Part shown: positions 1 to 11,414 of the stretch, piece by piece | Numbering within the stretch: position 1 is the stretch's first letter | Layout of the letters: the number at the start of each line of letters is the position of its first letter | Source of the DNA: Ambrosia x helenae | Taxonomy: Eukaryota > Streptophyta > Magnoliopsida > Asterales > Asteraceae | Reading direction: 5' to 3' | Length of the DNA: 64,000 nucleotides | Assembly (NCBI GenBank): GCA_030844895.1 | Contig: CM061231.1 | Location: 154,967,889 to 155,031,888 of the forward strand | Notes under the pieces: model-generated | What the model saw: only the letters and a program-made list of their open reading frames with translations | The model's database searches: none | What the model was told of the DNA's origin: nothing | Program-made: the position numbers and the translations under genes

Positions 1-1269
1 ACACCCCAACCGATGGCGGAAACATCGGGATGTCACGTATTGATGATTGTTCAGTAGCTCATGGTGAATAATAAATTTCATTAAATGATTTAAATAAATT
101 ACATACAATTGTTCTACAAGAATTCGTACATCAAAATGAATAATACTATGCACACATCTTCAAGCATTAATTCAAATCTTCAAGCAAGTAGAACCTGAAA
201 CATGTTAAGTTTGAAAATATTTTGGGTCAACAAAAGTTGGTGAGAATACGTAGGTTTTTGAATATAATTGATAACAATAGTTTGTACAACAATCACAGTT
301 GTATGATGATAGAGTATGATTCCGACATGTAACAATGCGTCTTTGTACAATCAAACCTTGTGTCGACTGATGACTAACTCGCAAGTTAGTTAAATGTTGT
401 TACTGCTATCGATCATCCCTGAATTTATGCGGGGGATGGGTTTGTCAGACCTATAGCGCTATAATCTAAACAGGCGGCTTGATCATTGTTAATGATTGTA
501 CTGTGTCTTTTTGTTACAGTCAAATGATAGAATGATGTTGTAATTGAATCACAAGTAAATATGAGTAAATGATAGTATAAAATGTTTAAACACGTTTCAC
601 CCCAAAAATAGTGAAAATAGAGTAAAGGGGCTATGTAAACTCACATTGGCTAAGGTGAATTATCCTCTAAGTGTTGTGAATGTATGTGAGGCGAATCCCA
701 AAGACTCAACAACGTAGCTAGTCGAAAAAGAAAGAATATCAAGCTTCCAATTCGCCAATTACAAGAGCTTATAATCAAAGCTTTAATTGTAGAAGTAATA
801 AACTATAGAAGAAGGGTATGAGGGAAAGTTTAATCGGATTGAAACAATCGATTTAGAGGTGCAAAGTATAATGGGTCATAGGTGGGTTTTTATACTAGTT
901 TTGGATTCAATTAGCCATTAAAATTGGTCAACAACATAAAGTAAGGTTTTTATGATGAATTGACTATTTGACTAAGACTTTGACTGTTTGACTAAGACTT
1001 TGACTAGGACTTTGACTATTTGACTCAAGGCTTTATTTAAAAAAAAAAAATCTTGTATGTGAAAAAAAAAAAGAATTTAGAATCATATTATTATTATTAT
1101 TATTATTTATATACATTTATGTATGTATATAAGTTGTGAGTTAGGATAAATAAAGACTTAGGCACATTTGTATAATATTAATGATAAAGGTGTAATAAAT
1201 ATATATATATATATATATATAAGGGCTTTTTATGTATTAAAATTTTGGGGAAAATTTTGCGATGTTACA
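1..1269 (-). repeat. 3' LTR of element A (truncated by 4 bases at window edge)
   Basis: It is a near-identical copy of 7333-8618, differing mainly in the lengths of TA, ATT and A tracts. On the minus strand it runs from TGTAACATCGCAAAATTTTC to the module ending ATCGGTTGGGGTGTTACA. It carries the predicted LTR intron (donor GTGAGT at 644, acceptor TTTCAG at 195 on the minus strand). Confidence 0.9.
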
Positions 1270-1440
1270 GTCTCCCCTACTTTTAGGAACTTCGTCCCGA
1301 AGTTAAAAGAAAAACACCAGGTATACAATTGGTCGACTACCGAAAACCTTGATAAAATTTCTCACTACCTTAACGTACCTGTAAATTCATGATTACGTTC
1401 CGGACCGTAATTATCAATTTACCTTACATTAGGGTTTTGC

Positions 1441-1570
1441 GTCCTTTTATGACTCTACCGATTGTTGAGCAGGTTCGATAGTCTCGACCAGTAGTTGAGC
1501 AGGTTGTAGGGCCTCTCCCGACTGTTGGAAAGACATGATGACCTCTACCAATCGTTGAGTAGGTTGTTTG
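1441..1570 (-). repeat. About 30-bp minisatellite in the 3' internal part of element A
   Basis: Degenerate units containing ACCGATTGTTGAGCAGGTT and variants occur four to five times. The same array, in reverse complement, is at 4555-4735 in element B, just upstream of its polypurine tract. Confidence 0.7.
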
Positions 1571-1750
1571 GTAGTCAACTAATTGTTATACAAGTAAGCA
1601 AGTATGATTATAGATATAGCAATTAGTTCACATTCAAACAAGCATGCACTCAGATGTTATGATAATACTTGAATTTATTACTTGAATCAAAAAGTGTCAA
1701 TACATAGAATTAAAAAGTAGACATCATTCAAATGGTGGGGTTTGCTGTTA

Positions 1751-2084
1751 AGTAGCTGGAGGGTCTTGATCTCGATTTAGTTTAGGGCATAGGTTACGGA
1801 AATTATTTGGGTTTCTACATTCATAGCATTGACCATAGTTGTATTTACCAAGACGATTAAGATTAGCAACCTGAGCAGGGTTGGTTGGTTGGTTGGTGTT
1901 AGGGTTTGGGGACTCACGACATGTGTTGACCAGATGGCCATACCTACCACAATTGGTGCACAGGCGACACACTGAAACAGTGGGGTGATGTCGTTTGCAT
2001 GTGTTACACAATGGAAAGTTTCTTGTATAGGGTTTCTTGTTAGAAGCTTGTGTAGTGAGGTTTACATTAGGATCCCTGGTCTTG
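1751..2084 (-). pseudogene. gag remnant with zinc knuckles, element A (3' part)
   Basis: The minus-strand reading frame holds a cysteine/histidine-rich stretch with CTNCGRYGHLVNTC (C-x2-C-x4-H-x4-C) and a second degenerate knuckle (QCYECRNPNNFRNLC). A CNTCKRHH motif lies before them. This order resembles the nucleocapsid part of plant chromovirus gag proteins, probably the Tekay group by inference. The frame ends at a stop near 1751, with no pol after it. Its upstream part continues beyond the nested insertion at 6486-6690. Confidence 0.6.
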
Positions 2085-3337
2085 TGTAACATCGCAAAAT
2101 TTTCCCCAAAATTTTAATACATAAAAAGCCCTTATATATATATATATATATATATATATTTTATTACACCTTTATCATTAATATTATATAAATGTGCCTA
2201 AGTCTTTATTTATCCTAACTCACAACTTATATACATACATAAATGTATATAAATAATAATAATAATAATATGATTCTAAATTCTTTTTTTTTTCACATAC
2301 AAGATTTTTTTTTTTTTTTATTTAAATAAAGCCTTGAGTCAAATAGTCAAAGTCCTAGTCAAAGTCTTAGTCAAACAGTCAAAGTCTTAGTCAAATAGTC
2401 AATTTATCATAAAAACCTTACTTTATGGTGTTGACCAATTTTAATGGCTAATTGAATCCAAAACTAGTATAAAAACCCACCTATGACCCATTATACTTTG
2501 CACCTCTAAATCGATTGTTTCAATCCGATTAAACTTTCCCTCATACCTTTCTTCTATAGTCTATTACTTCTACAATTGAAGCTTTGATTATAAGCTCTTG
2601 TAATTGGCAACTTTGGGGCTACACATATTCTATTTCTCGAGACTTAATACTTTGCTAAGGTGAGTTTACGTAACCATGTTTATGCGATTCTTTATACTTG
2701 CAACAATTATTTAAGCAATTCAACATGCATGTCTAGTAGTAAACTTTATTGCCTCATGAATTAGTCAACAGTTTCAACGAGTTTCAACGAGTTTCAACAT
2801 TTACATAATCATTAGCTATGGCCAAGCCGGCGATACTCAATAATAGATCTATTGGATTGACAACCCCACCCGGATACGTGTACCTCCTACATAGGTAACG
2901 TGGGTGATTGTTATCGTTCAACATATTACTAAGGTGAACCGTAGATGACGGGATGGACCTAAACTAGTCGGAGGTTTGATTATGTCAACATATTATACTA
3001 TTCATGTAGACTTAAATTTACGATAGACATACGAATTGCTAAACTTTTATACTTAAACTATATGCTTAACATGGATTATGTATTCTCACCAACTTCTAGT
3101 TGACCCCCCCATTTTTCCAAACTCAACAGGAAATACTGATGCATGAAGTCTAGAGCTAGCATGAGGAGATATTTGAAGTTTTAAGCTTTGTTTGATTATT
3201 TGATGTACGAATTCTTGTAGAACAATTGTATGTAATTTATTTAAATCATATAATGAAATTTATTATTCACCATGAGCTACTGAACAATCATCAATACGTG
3301 ACATCCCGATGTTTCCGCCATCGGTTGGGGTGTTACA
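2085..3337 (+). repeat. 5' LTR of element B
   Basis: It starts TGTAACATCGC and ends GGTTGGGGTGTTACA. A splice-donor-like AAG|GTGAGT lies at 2657-2665 and an acceptor-like CAACAG at 3124-3129. Confidence 0.92.
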
Positions 3338-3340
3338 GAT

Positions 3341-3357
3341 TGGTATCAGAGCCATGG
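3341..3357 (+). other. Primer-binding site of element B (tRNA-iMet type)
   Basis: TGGTATCAGAGCCATGG begins three bases after the 5' LTR, the standard position for a tRNA-Met primed element. Confidence 0.9.
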
Positions 3358-3606
3358 TTATAGGGAATTAGGTTATTAGAAAAAAAAAATAATCTAGTCT
3401 ATAACCATAGGATTTTAATCAGTACTTGTTCCTTTTACTTGCAACCTTACTTGTTTATATTCTCTATCCTACTTCTTATCCCTACTTTAGTCCCTACAAG
3501 AAGATTGTTCTCCATCACAAGATCTACTCTTAGACTAATAGGACAAATCCTCAGGTTTAGCCTGAACCACCTTGAATATCTCGTCGAAGTTCTAGATTTT
3601 AATAAC

Positions 3607-3846
3607 GAACATGTGCAATCTGGAAGGGTGAACGCCTGTATTCTGAGTTTTCTGTCTAGGACTGGCATTGCGCATAAATCCCAATCAGACGAGGGACCCG
3701 GATGCCTACCTGGGAATTCTCGGGATGAACATGTGCAATCTGGAAGGGTGAACGCCTGTATTCTGAGTTTTCTGTCTAGGACTGGCATTGCGCATAAATC
3801 CCAATCAGACGAGGGACCCGGATGCCTACCTGGGAATTCTCGGGAT
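3607..3846 (+). repeat. Perfect-looking 120-bp tandem duplication in element B
   Basis: The segment starting GAACATGTGCAATCTGG at 3607 is repeated from 3727 with a period of 120 bp. Element A holds only one copy of the matching segment (complement, about 6960-7080). An open frame of 142 codons over this region merely repeats the same 40 residues and is not a convincing gene. Confidence 0.9.
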
Positions 3847-4554
3847 GAGTGTTCACCTATAGGCTAAAGCATGTCTTCACTATGTTATTAGAATCTAGAA
3901 GTTTTGATAAGTCAACGTTTTCGTTTATTCGTTTTAATTAATGAATAAATGATTACACTCACCTTCCTTAAACTAAGCTCAAAAATCTCAAAATTTTACA
4001 GCTTAAATCAATCTCATTTCATAACCATCCATGGATTTCACAATCACACTTCACCTTACCATCTTAGCCACTTTTTAAATATTCAACACCCTACTCAAAT
4101 CATATAATCTCCATACTATAAAATAAACTCTTTATCAACTATCTTCACATTCACTATCTCTCACAACTTTGATTCTGCTTCAAGAATTTTTCATCATCCT
4201 CTCAAGAACTAAATTCATATCCTTCACCTTCTCACACATGAGCTAGTTACCCATGATAACCAAACTATTGAAACTTGATTGTGTGTTGCATCAAACATAA
4301 TCCTTAGTTATACATGAGGATTCGACTATTTGCCTTATTTGAACATTTGAAACTAGAATTCATGGAATATAAGCTATTTACTATAGACACACCTAGAGTC
4401 ATTAACCTTATCTAGGGCAACTCTATTACAACTCGTATGCTATACTTGATACTTGATTGCTTACATGTACATATTATCAATTTGCAATTCATGTGTGTAA
4501 TAATTGGTACACTTAATCAAACAACTGATAGAGGATGAAGTACTTGCTCAACAG

Positions 4555-4735
4555 TTAGTAGAGTACAAAATAACCTACTCAACGATTGGTAGAGGTCATC
4601 ATGCCTGCTCAACAGTCGGTAGAGGCCCTACAACCTGCTCAACGACTGGTAGAGGCTATCATACCTGCTCAACAATCGGTAGAGGTTCCTACTCACTGAC
4701 TGGTAGAAGTCTTTTTCCTGCTCAACAGTTGGACT
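4555..4735 (+). repeat. 30-bp minisatellite in the 3' interior of element B
   Basis: Units such as CCTGCTCAACAGTCGGTAGA recur every 30 bp with variation. Because 30 is a multiple of three, the region shows a short open frame of ten-residue repeats (CSTxGRG), which I regard as fortuitous. The array lies about 470 bp before the polypurine tract. Confidence 0.8.
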
Positions 4736-5206
4736 CATTTTTGGATACATGGTTAATCATATTATTTTACATGTGTGTCTAGAGTTATAGAAGGACACAA
4801 AACCCTAATGTAAGGTAAATTGGTGATTGCGGTCCGGAACGTAATCATGAATTTACAGGTACGTTAAGGTAGTGTGAAATTCTATCAAGGTTTTCGGTAG
4901 TTGACCAATTATAAACCTTAGTTATCTGGTAGTTCATTTAGTCTTTCAATAGTCCATCAACTCATTCCTTTTAGGACTCCTAAAACTTAAGATTCTTATT
5001 CTCCTTGCTATTTCAGATGAACCTAATCCAACCCTTAAAACTCACACATATCAAAACTCTTACCCAAATTATTCGAAACAGTTTATTTTATTACCTATAA
5101 ATTTATGTCATGCCTTAACTCGAAACTTCCCAAACCACCCTTGTCCTAATTTCTACCCAATCACCTTCAACCCTGTGTTTTCAATAAACTTCGGGACGAA
5201 GTTTCC

Positions 5207-5221
5207 AAAAGTAGGGGAGAC
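5207..5221 (+). other. Polypurine tract of element B
   Basis: AAAAGTAGGGGAGAC directly precedes the 3' LTR start at 5222. The same tract in complement (1270-1285) precedes the 3' LTR of element A. Confidence 0.8.
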
Positions 5222-5266
5222 TGTAACATCGCAAAATTTTCCCCAAAATTTTAATACATAAAAAGC

Positions 5267-5307
<41 letters not shown>

Positions 5308-6480
5308 ATTACACCTTTATCATTAATATTATATAAATGTGCCTAAGTCTTTATTTATCCTAACTCACAACTTATATACATACATAAATGTATATAAATA
5401 ATAATAATAATAATATGATTCTAAATTCTTTTTTTTTCACATACAAGATTTTTTTTTTTTTTATTTAAATAAAGCCTTGAGTCAAATAGTCAAAGTCCTA
5501 GTCAAAGTCTTAGTCAAACAGTCAAAGTCTTAGTCAAATAGTCAATTTATCATAAAAACCTTACTTTATGGTGTTGACCAATTTTAATGGCTAATTGAAT
5601 CCAAAACTAGTATAAAAACCCACCTATGACCCATTATACTTTGCACCTCTAAATCGATTGTTTCAATCCGATTAAACTTTCCCTCATACCTTTCTTCTAT
5701 AGTCTATTACTTCTACAATTGAAGCTTTGATTATAAGCTCTTGTAATTGGCAACTTTGGGGCTACACATATTCTATTTCTCGAGACTTAATACTTTGCTA
5801 AGGTGAGTTTACGTAACCATGTTTATGCGATTCTTTATACTTGCAACAATTATTTAAGCAATTCAACATGCATGTCTAGTAGTAAACTTTATTGCCTCAT
5901 GAATTAGTCAACAGTTTCAACGAGTTTCAACGAGTTTCAACATTTACATAATCATTAGCTATGGCCAAGCCGGCGATACTCAATAATAGATCTATTGGAT
6001 TGACAACCCCACCCGGATACGTGTACCTCCTACATAGGTAACGTGGGTGATTGTTATCGTTCAACATATTACTAAGGTGAACCGTAGATGACGGGATGGA
6101 CCTAAACTAGTCGGAGGTTTGATTATGTCAACATATTATACTATTCATGTAGACTTAAATTTACGATAGACATACGAATTGCTAAACTTTTATACTTAAA
6201 CTATATGCTTAACATGGATTATGTATTCTCACCAACTTCTAGTTGACCCCCCCATTTTTCCAAACTCAACAGGAAATACTGATGCATGAAGTCTAGAGCT
6301 AGCATGAGGAGATATTTGAAGTTTTAAGCTTTGTTTGATTATTTGATGTACGAATTCTTGTAGAACAATTGTATGTAATTTATTTAAATCATATAATGAA
6401 ATTTATTATTCACCATGAGCTACTGAACAATCATCAATACGTGACATCCCGATGTTTCCGCCATCGGTTGGGGTGTTACA
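5222..6480 (+). repeat. 3' LTR of element B
   Basis: It is nearly identical to 2085-3337; the main difference is a longer TA run near 5270-5304. It ends TGTTACA at 6480 and is followed by the target copy TCTTG. Confidence 0.92.
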
Positions 6481-6485
6481 TCTTG

Positions 6486-6690
6486 CACTTCTGGTTCTCG
6501 GTAGTTACCGCGGCCACAATACTTGTTTTCTCGCCTTTCCGAACTAAGGTCCCGTTCTTTATGTGATTTCCATCGCCATTTCCATTTCCATTGCCGTTCC
6601 CATTCATTGGGATGACTTGAGCTAACAAGTTAGAAACCAGAGTTGTGATTTGTTGCGCCATTTGTTGGGAAATAATCGCAGCCAATTGGG
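6486..6690 (-). pseudogene. gag remnant, element A (5' part)
   Basis: The minus-strand frame starts with an ATG near 6685 and includes a run of alternating Asn-Gly codons. It is in register with the zinc-knuckle piece at 1751-2084 if the nested element and one target-site copy are disregarded. It lacks most of a normal gag, so it is a reduced or decayed gene. Function beyond a gag relic is not assignable. Confidence 0.45.
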
Positions 6691-7312
6691 CATCAACACC
6701 TTTGTTATTTTTTTTTTTTTTTTGTTGTTGTTACTTTCCTCTTGGTTTCCACCACTGTTATTGCGAGTGCTGCGACGTGGAGACATGATCTATAAGGGAC
6801 ACAATGAAGGTTCAATGTGGCATGAAATGAATGAGGTGATATAAGGAATGTAATCATTTATTCATTAATTAAAACGAATAAACGAAAACGTTGACGTATC
6901 AAAGATTTCAGATTCCAATAACATAGTGAAGACATGCTTTAGCCTATAAGTGAACACTCATCCTGAGAATTCCCAGGTAGGCATCCGGGTCCCTCGTCTG
7001 ATTGGGATATATGTGCAATGCCAGCCTAGACAAAAGACTCAGAATACAGGCGTTCACCCTTCCAGATTGCACGTGTTCGTTATTAAAATCTAGAACTTCG
7101 ACGAGATCTCAAGGTGGTTCAGGTTAAACCTGAGGATTTTGTCCTATTAGTCTGAGAGTAGATCCAGTGATGGAGAGCAACCTTCTTGTAAGGATGAAAG
7201 TAGGGATAAGAAGTAGGAGGGAGATAGAGAATAGCAAGTAAAAGAAGCAAGTACTGGTTAAATCCTATGGTTATAGACTAGATTATTTTTCTAATAACCT
7301 AATTCCCTATAA

Positions 7313-7329
7313 CCATGGCTCTGATACCA
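7313..7329 (-). other. Primer-binding site of element A (tRNA-iMet type)
   Basis: On the minus strand this reads TGGTATCAGAGCCATGG, complementary to the 3' end of plant initiator tRNA-Met. It lies three bases inside the 5' LTR. Confidence 0.85.
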
Positions 7330-7332
7330 ATC

Positions 7333-8422
7333 TGTAACACCCCAACCGATGGCGGAAACATCGGGATGTCACGTATTGATGATTGTTCAGTAGCTCATGG
7401 TGAATAATAAATTTCATTAAATGATTTAAATAAATTACATACAATTGTTCTACAAGAATTCGTACATCAAAATGAATAATACTATGCACACATCTTCAAG
7501 CATTAATTCAAATCTTCAAGCAAGTAGAACCTGAAACATGTTAAGTTTGAAAATATTTTGGGTCAACAAAAGTTGGTGAGAATACGTAGGTTTTTGAATA
7601 TAATTGATAACAATAGTTTGTACAACAATCACAGTTGTATGATGATAGAGTATGATTCCGACATGTAACAATGCGTCTTTGTACAATCAAACCTTGTGTC
7701 GACTGATGACTAACTCGCAAGTTAGTTAAATGTTGTTACTGCTATCGATCATCCCTGAATTTATGCGGGGGATGGGTTTGTCAGACCTATAGCGCTATAA
7801 TCTAAACAGGCGGCTTGATCATTGTTAATGATTGTACTGTGTCTTTTTGTTACAGTCAAATGATAGAATGATGTTGTAATTGAATCACAAGTAAATATGA
7901 GTAAATGATAGTATAAAATGTTTAAACACGTTTCACCCCAAAAATAGTGAAAATAGAGTAAAGGGGCTATGTAAACTCACATTGGCTAAGGTGAATTATC
8001 CTCTAAGTGTTGTGAATGTATGTGAGGCGAATCCCAAAGACTCAACAACGTAGCTAGTCGAAAAAGAAAGAATATCAAGCTTCCAATTCGCCAATTACAA
8101 GAGCTTATAATCAAAGCTTTAATTGTAGAAGTAATAAACTATAGAAGAAGGGTATGAGGGAAAGTTTAATCGGATTGAAACAATCGATTTAGAGGTGCAA
8201 AGTATAATGGGTCATAGGTGGGTTTTTATACTAGTTTTGGATTCAATTAGCCATTAAAATTGGTCAACAACATAAAGTAAGGTTTTTATGATGAATTGAC
8301 TATTTGACTAAGACTTTGACTGTTTGACTAAGACTTTGACTAGGACTTTGACTATTTGACTCAAGGCTTTATTTAAAAAAAAAAAAAATCTTGTATGTGA
8401 AAAAAAAAAGAATTTAGAATCA

Positions 8423-8456
<34 letters not shown>

Positions 8457-8618
8457 TATATACATTTATGTATGTATATAAGTTGTGAGTTAGGATAAAT
8501 AAAGACTTAGGCACATTTGTATAATATTAATGATAAAGGTGTAATAAAAAAATATATATATATATATATAAGGGCTTTTTATGTATTAAAATTTTGGGGA
8601 AAATTTTGCGATGTTACA
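7333..8618 (-). repeat. 5' LTR of element A
   Basis: It begins TGTAACACCCC and ends GATGTTACA as read on the plus strand; on the minus strand this is the promoter-bearing 5' LTR. The primer-binding site follows directly at 7329-7313. The right side abuts gypsy gag coding sequence at 8619. Confidence 0.9.
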
Positions 8619-11414
8619 TTGCGGCTGCCAAAATCCCGAGAAAGGCCAAACTCCCAAGCAGCATCGGTAGATACGATGGCCTGCGTGACCCAGACGACCA
8701 TGTGCACGACTTCGAATGCGCAGGTATGTCTGTGGACTGGCCTGTCCAAGTATGGTGCCACCTTTTTGCTCAAACCCTTACGGGTGCCGCCAGGGTATGG
8801 TTCGACAGCCTCCCGGCGGGAAGCGTAAAAGATTTCGACGACCTCACGGACAAGTTCGGCAGCCACTTCTCGCAATTGCGCAAACACAAGAAAGACAAAG
8901 CGGACATTCTGCTATGTCATCGGTATGATCGGGAAACAATCGAAGACTACATCGTTCGGTTTAACAAAGAAGCCTTGCAAATAGGCTGCGGAGAGGAGCT
9001 CACACGGGCTGCACTCATTCACAATGTGCGCAGTCCAGACCTCATGAAGTGCCTGACTGGCAAGGATGGTATCCCAGAGTCTTGGGATGAACTCATCCGC
9101 TCAGCAAAAATATATGCTTCCTCCGGAAAATCTTTCAATCAGCAGCATGGCTTCCAACCACAACACCATAATAATAATAGTAATAAGCACAAAAACAAAT
9201 CCGTTTGGAACCGCATCACAGGCACCACCGACGAGGGGAAATATTCATCCGCCGGTGATGCCCGCCAAATTATCAGCTCAAAACAGACGCGGGACCAACG
9301 TGGGCATTCCAAGAAAAACTACGATTGGACCCCGCTAACAAAAACACCATCCCAAGTTCTGAAAACCGAGCAGGTCACCCTAAAAGAGCCCAACCCTCTG
9401 GGGAAGCGGCGAAACGTGGACCGTAGCAAGTTCTGTGAATTTCACAACGACTACGGTCACCTCACGGACAACTGCTACAGTCTAAAGATGGAGATTGAAG
9501 CTGCGCTAAAATCAGGTCAGCTGGGCCACTTGGTCAAGAACGTTCACCGAGCTGGCAAGGGTCACGCTCATGAGGAATCCCAGGGCGAAGGGTCGCGGAA
9601 ATAAATCCGAGACCTCAATTCTCATGCAGTCACGCTAATTCCCCGTCACCAATGCAACATGACGAGGCGGGGGAACAACACCCAACAGGGGAAGCGTACC
9701 CGGGTGCAACCTTTGAACGACTCTTGGAAAGAGGCTGACATCCTCATGCCAAGGGTCAGAGGCGGCGCCTCTTGCACAGCCCCACTTGTGATAACCGCCG
9801 TCTTTGGACATTACCGCACGCGGTATATGTTCCTGGACGGCGGCAGCAGCACGGACATCATGTACGATCAATGCTTCCAACAGCTTTATCGGGAAGACAA
9901 AGCAAAGCTCATTCCGGTTAACGAGCCCATCTCCGGTTTCATCCATGAGACCATCATGCCCCGTGGCATGCTCTCCTTGCCCGTAACTTGGACCGATGGT
10001 ACACATGAGCGCACAGAGATATGCGACTTCATGGTCTTACCAGCCACATCAAATCATGACATACTTCTGGGAAGAGAAGGCATCGCACGCTTTAACGCCA
10101 ACGCCTCCACGGCGCACGCAATGGTAGGTTTCCCCACCAAAACAGGTGTTGCCTTCATCCGGGGAAACAAGGATTGCCATGTCGCAGATACAGCCAAACC
10201 GCCAAAAATGGTCAAAACAGATGCCCGCATAGAGCCGGAAAAATGGGTACTCAACCCTAAATTTCCGGAGCAAACGGTGATCATTGGCCATGCAATCTCC
10301 GAAACCATACGCAGTCACCTGAAACAGCTCTTGATCACTAATATGGATATTTTCGCCTGGCAACCAGCAGACATGGTGGGTGTTCCACGAGAAATAGCGG
10401 AACACAGGCTCAATGTCTATCGCTCCGCGGAGCCAATAGTGCAAAAGAAACGAAGTATGGGCCCGGAGAAAACAAAGGCCATGAACGAACAAGTCACCGA
10501 GCTGCTCAACGCGGGCATCCTCCGCCCCATCAAATACCAGACCTGGGTGGCCAATCCTGTCATGGTCGCCAAGGCAAATGGAGGATGGCGCATGTGCGTT
10601 GACTACAAAGACATCAACAAGGCGTGCCCAAAAGATTGCTATCCTCTACCAGAAATCGACTTAAAGGTGGATTCTCTTGCCCCTTACCGGTTCAAGTGTT
10701 TCTTGGACGCTTACAAAGGGTACCACCAGATACAAATGGCCAAAGAGGATGAAGACAAAACAGCGTTCCGCACAGAGACGGGTATCTTCTGTTACACAAA
10801 GATGCCTTTCGGTTTGAAAAACGCGGGTGCAACCTATCAGCGTCTAATGGACACAGCTTTTGTGAATGAAATCGGCGTACGACTTGAAGTATACGTCGAT
10901 GATTTGGTAATAAAAAGCAAGGCAGAAACCGACATGCTGCGGGACATCGAACAAACGTTCAGCCAATTGCGCAAAGTGCGAATGAAGTTGAACCCCAGCA
11001 AATGTTCATTCGGGATGGAAGAGGGGAAATTTTTGGGCGTCATTGTCACGCGGGATGGTTTCCGCGCTAACCCGGACAAAGTACAAGCAATCGAAAGGAT
11101 GCCGTCACCGGCCTCCATCAAAGAAGTACAAACGCTCATGGGACGTCTAGTCGCCCTAAACCGCTTCCTATCCAATTATGCTTCAAAGTCATTCCCATTC
11201 GTGGACACCTTGAAGAACTGCCTGAAGAAGAGCAACTTCCGTTGGACCCCAGAGGCGGAATCAGCATTCCAGCAAATGAAACAATGCCTAATGAATCTCC
11301 CCACACTAACAGCGCCGCTCCCCAAAGAGCCGCTCACGCTCTATCTCTCAGTCACCGAGCGAGCAATAGGCGCAGTTCTGATGGTTGATCGTAAAGGCGT
11401 GCAAACGCCAATCT
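8619..11414 (+). pseudogene. Ty3/gypsy (Tat-like) gag-pol remnant, both ends lost
   Basis: From 8621 to 9604 the frame encodes the gag capsid region and a single knuckle CEFHNDYGHLTDNC. After a stop and 54 bases the same frame resumes at 9659 with an aspartic protease (LDGGSS instead of the more usual DTGS) and a reverse transcriptase with PLPEID, FLDAYKGYHQI and YVDD. It runs into the start of RNase H and stops at 11416. Integrase and LTRs are missing. The C-x2-H-x4-H-x4-C knuckle and the RT motifs fit the Tat/Ogre/Retand group of gypsy elements (established family features). Element A cuts the 5' side, and unrelated repeats replace the 3' side, so it cannot be functional. GC content is higher than in the surrounding repeats. 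Confidence 0.9.

Larger units (their letters stand above)
2085..6480 (+). mobile_element. Non-autonomous LTR element B, nested in element A, target duplication TCTTG
   Basis: The element is flanked by the 5-bp duplication TCTTG (2080-2084 and 6481-6485). The order is LTR 2085-3337, primer-binding site 3341-3357, non-coding interior, purine tract 5207-5221, LTR 5222-6480. The two LTRs appear the same apart from lengths of TA and T tracts, so insertion is recent. The interior has no gag or pol of any length and no zinc knuckle. It shares interior segments with element A, which it interrupts in opposite orientation, so it is a sibling copy that inserted into its own family. Confidence 0.93.
1..8618 (-). 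mobile_element. Non-autonomous Ty3/gypsy-like LTR element A (minus strand), host of element B
   Basis: The two LTRs (1-1269, with 4 bases cut off by the window edge, and 7333-8618) face the minus strand and enclose about 1.66 kb of own internal sequence once the nested element at 2085-6480 is removed. An initiator-tRNA-Met type primer-binding site lies beside the right LTR and a purine-rich tract (complement of 1270-1285) beside the left LTR. Only gag-like remnants are present; no protease, reverse transcriptase or integrase can be seen, so the element must rely on a partner for movement. It sits inside the gypsy gag gene that resumes at 8619. The left target-site copy lies outside the window, so the duplication (expected TTGCG) cannot be checked. 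Confidence 0.88.

Noticed and set aside
3439..3867. 142-codon frame in element B as a coding gene
   Set aside because: It consists largely of the 120-bp duplication and has no gag or pol similarity.
4504..4782. CRISPR-like array of 30-bp units
   Set aside because: Units are contiguous and degenerate with no unique spacers, in a plant retrotransposon.
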